Part shown: positions 5,548 to 9,249 of the stretch, one piece after another | How positions within the stretch are numbered: position 1 is the first letter of the stretch | Layout of the letters: every line of letters starts with the position of its first letter | Assembly: GCA_002348365.1 (NCBI GenBank) | Contig: DEBC01000045.1 | Coordinates: 1-9,249, forward strand | Direction: 5' to 3' | DNA length: 9,249 nt | Source of the DNA: Alphaproteobacteria bacterium UBA2966 | GTDB lineage: Bacteria; Pseudomonadota; Alphaproteobacteria; UBA2966 | Made by a program: the position numbers and the translations under genes | The notes under the pieces: generated by a model | Database searches by the model: none | What the model saw: the letters and a program-made list of their open reading frames with translations, nothing else | Told to the model about the DNA's origin: nothing

Positions 5548-6273
5548 ATGGGCGCACCCGCACGCGACGAAACGTACAACTATCCGCGTTTCAAGATGAG
5601 CAACTACGAGCTCGGCTATTTCCCGGGCCCAAAGGCCGGCGAGGACGTCAACTATGACTACACGCTGACCGATCTCGACGGCAACGAGGTCAGCCTGGCG
5701 GATTACAAGGGCAAGTGGCTGGTAATCGAGTCCGGCAGCCTGACCTGCCCGATGTATGTCAAGAACGTGAAACCTTACGCCAAGCTGAAAGAGAAATACC
5801 CCGACGTCGAGTGGCTGGTCGTCTATGTCCGTGAGGCGCATCCCGGAGAGAAGGCAAAGCAGGCGACGACGATCGACGAGAAGATTGAGTATGCCAAGCG
5901 CAATCGCGACGACTACAAGGAAGCGCGCAAGATCATCGTCGACAATGTCGAGGGCAATTGGCACCACGAATGGGGCCTACTGCCAAACACGGTCTATGTC
6001 ATCAACCCCGACGGCAAGGTTATCTACCGTGCCGACTGGTCCTTCGCCCATCATGTCGACCGAGCGCTTCAGAACCGGGACAAGATCAACCCCGACGAGC
6101 ATATCGCCATCATCGGCGCAGCGCCGTGGATCACGATCCCGGTGACGCTCAAGGGTGGCTGGATCGCACTCTACGATATCCTCATCATCTTCCCGAAGGT
6201 CTATTACATGCACTTCAAGCTGGATATTCAGACCTGGTGGGCAAAGCGCAAGGCACGCAAACAGGCGGCCTAG
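5548..6273 (+). CDS. Iodothyronine-deiodinase-like thioredoxin-fold protein, Cys form
   Basis: This 241-residue protein has a thioredoxin-like domain at about residues 36-175. The active-site segment is ESGSLTC67P, matching the G-S-x-T-U-P motif of animal deiodinases with Cys (TGC) in place of selenocysteine. The strand VVYVREAHP (91-99) matches the deiodinase VYI-x-EAHP segment, and its Y93, E96 and H98 keep the spacing seen there. There is only one Cys in the protein, so it cannot form the CxxC disulfide of ordinary thioredoxins. After the fold, residues 185-220 are hydrophobic and aromatic, and the tail is basic (KRKARKQ, 233-239), which suggests membrane-surface association. There is no signal peptide. 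The start at 5548 has a strong AAGGGGGA site 5 bases upstream. Known relatives reduce carbon-halogen bonds or act as thiol peroxidases; which applies here is open. It lies downstream of the SDR and ends in a terminator. Confidence 0.8.
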   Translation: MGAPARDETYNYPRFKMSNYELGYFPGPKAGEDVNYDYTLTDLDGNEVSLADYKGKWLVIESGSLTCPMYVKNVKPYAKLKEKYPDVEWLVVYVREAHPGEKAKQATTIDEKIEYAKRNRDDYKEARKIIVDNVEGNWHHEWGLLPNTVYVINPDGKVIYRADWSFAHHVDRALQNRDKINPDEHIAIIGAAPWITIPVTLKGGWIALYDILIIFPKVYYMHFKLDIQTWWAKRKARKQAA

Positions 6274-6299
6274 CCCCACCGCATTTTTCGGTCAGGCCG

Positions 6300-6319
6300 G
6301 GCCGGGCGCCCGGCCTTTT
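6300..6319 (+). terminator. Rho-independent terminator after the deiodinase-like gene
   Basis: GGCCGG (6300-6305) pairs with CCGGCC (6310-6315) around a 4-base loop and is followed by four T (6316-6319). It lies in the 50-bp gap between convergent genes. On the opposite strand the same hairpin is not followed by a T run, so it serves mainly the rightward gene. Confidence 0.75.
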
Positions 6320-6323
6320 CGGT

Positions 6324-7625
6324 TCAGGTGATCAGGATGGCCCTGAAATCATTCACGTTGGTGCGCGTCGGGCCAGTGACCACGAGATCACCAATCGCCG
6401 CAAACAAACTATACGCATCGTTGCGCGCTAGGACGTCCATCGCCTCGAAGCCGGCGGCGGCGGACCGCTCCAGGCTGTCCGGCGTCACGATCACGCCGGC
6501 ATTGTCCTCAACGCCGTCGATGCCGTCCGTATCACAAGCGATGGCATAAATGCCCGATGCGCCGGCCAGGGCGGCCGCCAGGCTTAGCGCATACTCCGCA
6601 TTGCGTCCACCGCGCCCGTCACCGGTCACCGTCACCGTTGTTTCACCGCCGGACAGTATCAGGATCGGGACCTCGTCGGCGCGTGACCTCTGGAGTTCAC
6701 GTGCCAGCGCGGCATGTGCCGCACCCAGATCACGCGCCTCCCCCTCCAGATTGGCACCAAGTGACATCACCGCCAGCCCCGCCTGTCGGGCCGCTCCCTC
6801 GGCCGCCACCAGCATCTCGTCTGGGCGCGCGACGATGACGTTCTCGACATTCCTGAACACGGGATCGTCCGCCTTCGGCGTTTCACCCGAAACGTTATTC
6901 AGACGCGATACTACCGACGCCGGGACATCGATCCCGTAGCGCACCAGAATCTCCAGCGCGTCATGGCGCGTGGTGGGGTCCGGAACGGTCGGCCCCGAGG
7001 CGATGACCGAGGGATCGTCTCCGGGAACGTCCGAGATCATCAGGCTGACCACGCGCGCGGGGAACGCGCGCAACGCCAACCGCCCTCCCTTGATCGCTGA
7101 GAGATGTTTACGAACGCAGTTCATCTCGTCGATCGGAGCGCCGCTGCGCAAGAGCGCGCGATTGATCTCCGCTTTCTCTTTATGACCGATGCCCTCCGCC
7201 GGCGCGGCGAGCAGCGCCGAACCACCGCCCGAAACGAGACAGATGAGCAGATCGTCTTCTGCAAGCTCATCCACGAGCGCAAGAATGCGCTGCGCCGCCT
7301 CGGCGCCCGCCGCGTCAGGCACGGGATGCCCGGCTTCGACAATTCCGATGCGCTCGCATGGCACGCCATGAGCGTAGCGCGTGACGACGACCCCCTCCAG
7401 GCGCTCGAACCACCCTTCCTTGCGTGCCGCATCCTCCACCGCGCGAGCCATGGCGGCGGATGCCTTCCCCGCGCCGACAATCACGACACGCCCCCGGTCG
7501 CTCGGAACCGGGAGGCGCGACGGCACGCATATCGCGGGGTCCGCGGCGGCAATGGCGGCATCGAACAACTCGCGCAGAAGTGCGCGGGCGCCGGGTTCCT
7601 TAATGATCATATTCTGGTTGCGCAC
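6324..7625 (-). CDS. Glycerate 2-kinase, MOFRL family (also annotated TtuD/hydroxypyruvate reductase)
   Basis: This 433-residue cytosolic enzyme matches the DUF4147 + MOFRL glycerate kinases (GckA/TtuD group), which phosphorylate D-glycerate to 2-phosphoglycerate with ATP. Motifs in order: VIVGAGKASAAMA (48-60), VSGGGSALL (131-139), GAPIDEMNCVRKHLSAIKGG (162-181), SDVPGDDPSVIASGPTVPDP (198-217), LSGGETTVTVTGDGRGGRN (324-342) and ACDTDGIDG (363-371). Length is typical. I place the start at a GTG (7623-7625) because AAGGGG lies 5 bases upstream of it, while the in-frame ATG at residue 6 has no site at proper distance. The older name hydroxypyruvate reductase for this family is considered a misannotation in many cases. 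It is convergent with the deiodinase-like gene and divergent from amtB, and is probably transcribed alone. Confidence 0.9.
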   Translation of the reverse strand: MRNQNMIIKEPGARALLRELFDAAIAAADPAICVPSRLPVPSDRGRVVIVGAGKASAAMARAVEDAARKEGWFERLEGVVVTRYAHGVPCERIGIVEAGHPVPDAAGAEAAQRILALVDELAEDDLLICLVSGGGSALLAAPAEGIGHKEKAEINRALLRSGAPIDEMNCVRKHLSAIKGGRLALRAFPARVVSLMISDVPGDDPSVIASGPTVPDPTTRHDALEILVRYGIDVPASVVSRLNNVSGETPKADDPVFRNVENVIVARPDEMLVAAEGAARQAGLAVMSLGANLEGEARDLGAAHAALARELQRSRADEVPILILSGGETTVTVTGDGRGGRNAEYALSLAAALAGASGIYAIACDTDGIDGVEDNAGVIVTPDSLERSAAAGFEAMDVLARNDAYSLFAAIGDLVVTGPTRTNVNDFRAILIT

Positions 7626-7630
7626 AGCTG

Positions 7631-7636
7631 CCCCTT
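7631..7636 (-). promoter_or_regulatory. Ribosome binding site deciding the GTG start of glycerate kinase
   Basis: Read leftward, AAGGGG is followed by 5 bases and then GTG at 7625. The nearest in-frame ATG (7610) is 20 bases from this site with nothing better between them, so the GTG is the preferred start. Confidence 0.6.
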
Positions 7637-7833
7637 GCGATCACGCGTCAGCCCGATATTATCGCCCACTAAGCCTATCGGCGGCCAAACAAGAAACAAA
7701 ACCGCACATATGCCGTGATGGGGGTTCCGATGAAACCAGCGCCTTTTGGGGGCAGCGGGGTGAACCCGATGTCCGCTCGCACTGGTCGGTTTGGCACCCT
7801 CCAATAAACAATAAATGTAGCAACCAACATATG
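7637..7833. promoter_or_regulatory. Divergent control region between glycerate kinase and amtB
   Basis: No gene is visible here. Leftward, GATAAT (7663-7658) is a good -10 match but the best -35 (TTGGCC, 7688-7683) is 19 bases away. A perfect CGATA-T-TATCG dyad (7654-7664) covers this -10. Rightward, TTGGCA (7791-7796) precedes an AT-rich stretch (7801-7816) that could hold a weak -10 for amtB. The TGGCAC at 7792-7797 resembles the -24 element of a sigma54 promoter, but the -12 TTGC is absent (AATA instead). Confidence 0.35.
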
Positions 7834-7846
7834 AAGGAGCGGAATC

Positions 7847-9058
7847 ATGCAAGGAGCCGACACGGCTTGGATTCTGACTTCGACGGCACTGGTTTTGTTC
7901 ATGACGCTGCCCGGCCTAGCCCTGTTCTATGCAGGCCTGGTGCGATCGCAGAACGTGCTGTCGGTTCTCATGAACTGTTTCGCCATCGCGGCGACGGTTT
8001 CCATTCTCTGGTTCGCGGTCGGTTACTCGATCGCATTCGGTGACGGCAATGCCTGGTGGGGCGGACTCGGGAAGTCGTTCCTGTCCGGCGTCGGCATCGA
8101 CAGCGTGTCGGGGACCATTCCCGAGACCCTGTTCTTCATGTTCCAGATGACCTTCGCCATCATCACCCCGGCACTTATCGTGGGTGCCTATCCCGAGCGC
8201 ATACACTTCTCGTTCGTCATTGCCTTCTCCCTAGTCTGGGTTCTGATCGTCTATGCGCCCGTCGTGCACTGGGTCTGGGGCGGTGGTTTCTTGGCGGAGA
8301 TGGGCCTGCTCGACTTCGCCGGCGGCGTTGTCGTTCATGTGACTGCGGGCGTCTCCGCCCTCGTACTGGCGATGATGCTCGGACCGCGGCGGGGTTTCCC
8401 CAACGAAGTGCAGCCACCGCACAACCCGGGGCTGACCATGATCGGTGCGGCCATGCTGTGGGTCGGCTGGTTCGGCTTCAACGCCGGCTCAGCCCTGGCG
8501 GCGGACGCGGCGGCGGGCATGGCCATGACCGTGACCCATATCTCCGCGGCCGCGGGCGCCATCGCTTGGTCGGTGATGGAAATTATCCGCTATCGCAAGG
8601 CGAGCCTCGTAGGTGCGGTGACGGGCATGGTTGCTGGCCTGGCGACGATCACCCCGGCATCCGGCTCGGTCGGCCCCATCGGCGGCCTCGTCCTAGGTCT
8701 CGCCGGTGGCGTCATCTGCTATATGGTCACTCAGGCCGTGAAGCAGCGCTTCAAGATCGATGACTCCCTCGACGTCTTCGCCGTACATGGCATCGGCGGC
8801 ATGCTGGGTACGCTGCTGACGGCTTTCTTCGTCTCGGTAGCCCTCGGAGGGAACGGTCTTGCCGAAGGCATGACAACGGCCAACCAGCTCGGCGTTCAGG
8901 CCTTCGGAATCATTATCGTCGTAATCTGGTCCGCCATCCTCACCGCCATTATCGTGATGGTGCTGAAGATGTTCCTGACCTTCCGCGTCGACGAGGAGAC
9001 CGAGGTTCAGGGGCTCGACCTGGCACTGCATGGGGAGCGCGGCTACCACAATATGTAG
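7847..9058 (+). CDS. amtB: Ammonium transporter AmtB
   Basis: This 403-residue inner-membrane channel conducts ammonium/ammonia and forms trimers gated by PII proteins. About eleven membrane segments are visible from residue 7 to about 377. Key pore residues of E. coli AmtB are all found at a constant offset of four: twin His164 and His314, Asp156, Phe103 and Phe211 of the gate, Trp144 and Ser215 of the ammonium site. The signature DFAGG...VVHV (156-165) and WFGFNAGSALA (208-218) are typical. The cytosolic tail ends in GLDLALHGERGY (389-400), matching the conserved regulatory C-terminus. The start at 7847 has an AAGGAG site 7 bases upstream. Unlike E. coli AmtB, there is no cleavable signal sequence and the first membrane span begins almost at once. 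It is followed by a PII gene, the usual partner. A classic sigma54/NtrC promoter is not evident upstream. Confidence 0.97.
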   Translation: MQGADTAWILTSTALVLFMTLPGLALFYAGLVRSQNVLSVLMNCFAIAATVSILWFAVGYSIAFGDGNAWWGGLGKSFLSGVGIDSVSGTIPETLFFMFQMTFAIITPALIVGAYPERIHFSFVIAFSLVWVLIVYAPVVHWVWGGGFLAEMGLLDFAGGVVVHVTAGVSALVLAMMLGPRRGFPNEVQPPHNPGLTMIGAAMLWVGWFGFNAGSALAADAAAGMAMTVTHISAAAGAIAWSVMEIIRYRKASLVGAVTGMVAGLATITPASGSVGPIGGLVLGLAGGVICYMVTQAVKQRFKIDDSLDVFAVHGIGGMLGTLLTAFFVSVALGGNGLAEGMTTANQLGVQAFGIIIVVIWSAILTAIIVMVLKMFLTFRVDEETEVQGLDLALHGERGYHNM

Positions 9059-9085
9059 CCGCCAAACCTCATCGACCCTAACTGC

Positions 9086-9119
9086 GGGGCGGTGCCGCGA
9101 ACAAAGCGCGCACCGCCCC
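9086..9119 (+). other. Strong intercistronic hairpin between amtB and the PII gene
   Basis: GGGGCGGTGC (9086-9095) and GCACCGCCCC (9110-9119) are a perfect 10-bp stem. After one bulged base the stem continues with CGC/GCG, leaving a 7-base loop (9099-9105). No T run follows, so it is not a canonical terminator. It begins 27 bases after the amtB stop and ends 19 bases before the PII start, so it could stabilise the amtB 3' end, attenuate transcription or mark an RNA-processing site. Confidence 0.6.
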
Positions 9120-9138
9120 CAACGATACAGGATCAGAC

Positions 9139-9249
9139 ATGAAATTCATTGTTGCGATCATCAAGCCACACAAACTCGACGATGTCCGTGAGGCCCTAGC
9201 GGGCGTCGGCATCGAGGGTATGACGGCCAGCGAAGTCAAAGGCTATGGG
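9139..9249 (+). CDS. glnK: Nitrogen regulatory protein PII, GlnK/GlnB type (3' end outside window)
   Basis: The first 37 residues are in the window. They match the PII N-terminus: MKFIVAIIKP, then KLDDVREAL, G-I-E-G-M-T and EVKGYG. This covers the first strand and helix of the fold up to just before the T-loop. PII trimers bind ATP/ADP and 2-oxoglutarate, and block AmtB by inserting the T-loop into its pore. Residue 11 is His where Phe is common (KPHK for KPFK). The start has AGGA about 6 bases upstream. It lies 80 bases after amtB, so the order is amtB then PII, the reverse of the common glnK-amtB order. GlnK is preferred over GlnB because of the amtB linkage; the T-loop that might help decide lies beyond the window. 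Confidence 0.88.
   Translation, partial: MKFIVAIIKPHKLDDVREALAGVGIEGMTASEVKGYG

Noticed and set aside
5746..5748. Selenocysteine at the deiodinase-like active site
   Set aside because: The codon is TGC (Cys), not TGA, so no recoding is needed.
7792..7806. Sigma54 (-24/-12) promoter for amtB
   Set aside because: TGGCAC matches the -24 element, but the position of the -12 TTGC reads AATA, and no NtrC-type dyad is seen upstream.
8056..8763. Long Arg-rich open frame inside amtB
   Set aside because: It overlaps amtB completely in another frame, and its repetitive Arg/Gly/Pro composition is typical of GC-rich shadow frames.

Overview
The window looks like chromosome from a GC-rich, environmental Alphaproteobacterium, plausibly of Rhodospirillales type. 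This rests on codon usage, a TRAP-type solute-binding protein, an AmtB/PII pair, a MOFRL-type glycerate kinase and short GC-rich terminators. The taxonomy is inferred; there is no rRNA or other marker gene. All genes look intact except the two cut by the window edges. I see no mobile element, CRISPR array, tRNA or rRNA. No gene-free stretch exceeds 300 bases.

Left part (1-4464). The 3' portion of a TRAP transporter substrate-binding protein runs rightward and ends in a strong terminator. It faces a leftward three-gene group, read in the order cyclase-family hydrolase B (4464-3448), cyclase-family hydrolase A (3315-2332), then a histidinol-dehydrogenase-fold enzyme (2230-917). The last gene ends in its own strong terminator. 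The two hydrolases are diverged tandem paralogs with an unusual metal-site motif, GTQWD/ATQWD in place of GTHxD. The dehydrogenase keeps every zinc and catalytic residue of HisD, but its sequence and context fit the sulfopropanediol dehydrogenase (HpsN)-like branch better than histidine synthesis.

Middle (4465-6273). A 143-bp divergent control region carries two clean dyads and overlapping candidate promoters. From it a short-chain dehydrogenase/reductase (SDR) runs rightward. It is followed, after a 157-bp gap holding a 7-bp hairpin, by a cysteine-containing iodothyronine-deiodinase-like thioredoxin-fold protein. Substrate import (TRAP), hydrolysis (two cyclases) and alcohol oxidation (HisD-fold enzyme and SDR) together suggest a small catabolic module whose substrate I cannot name.

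Right part (6300-9249). A leftward glycerate 2-kinase (MOFRL family) with a GTG start is divergent from amtB. AmtB is a full-length ammonium channel with twin His, Phe gate and other pore residues all present. It is followed, after a perfect 10-bp intercistronic hairpin, by the first 37 codons of a PII protein gene (glnK/glnB type). This is the conserved nitrogen-sensing unit and is probably unrelated to the catabolic genes.
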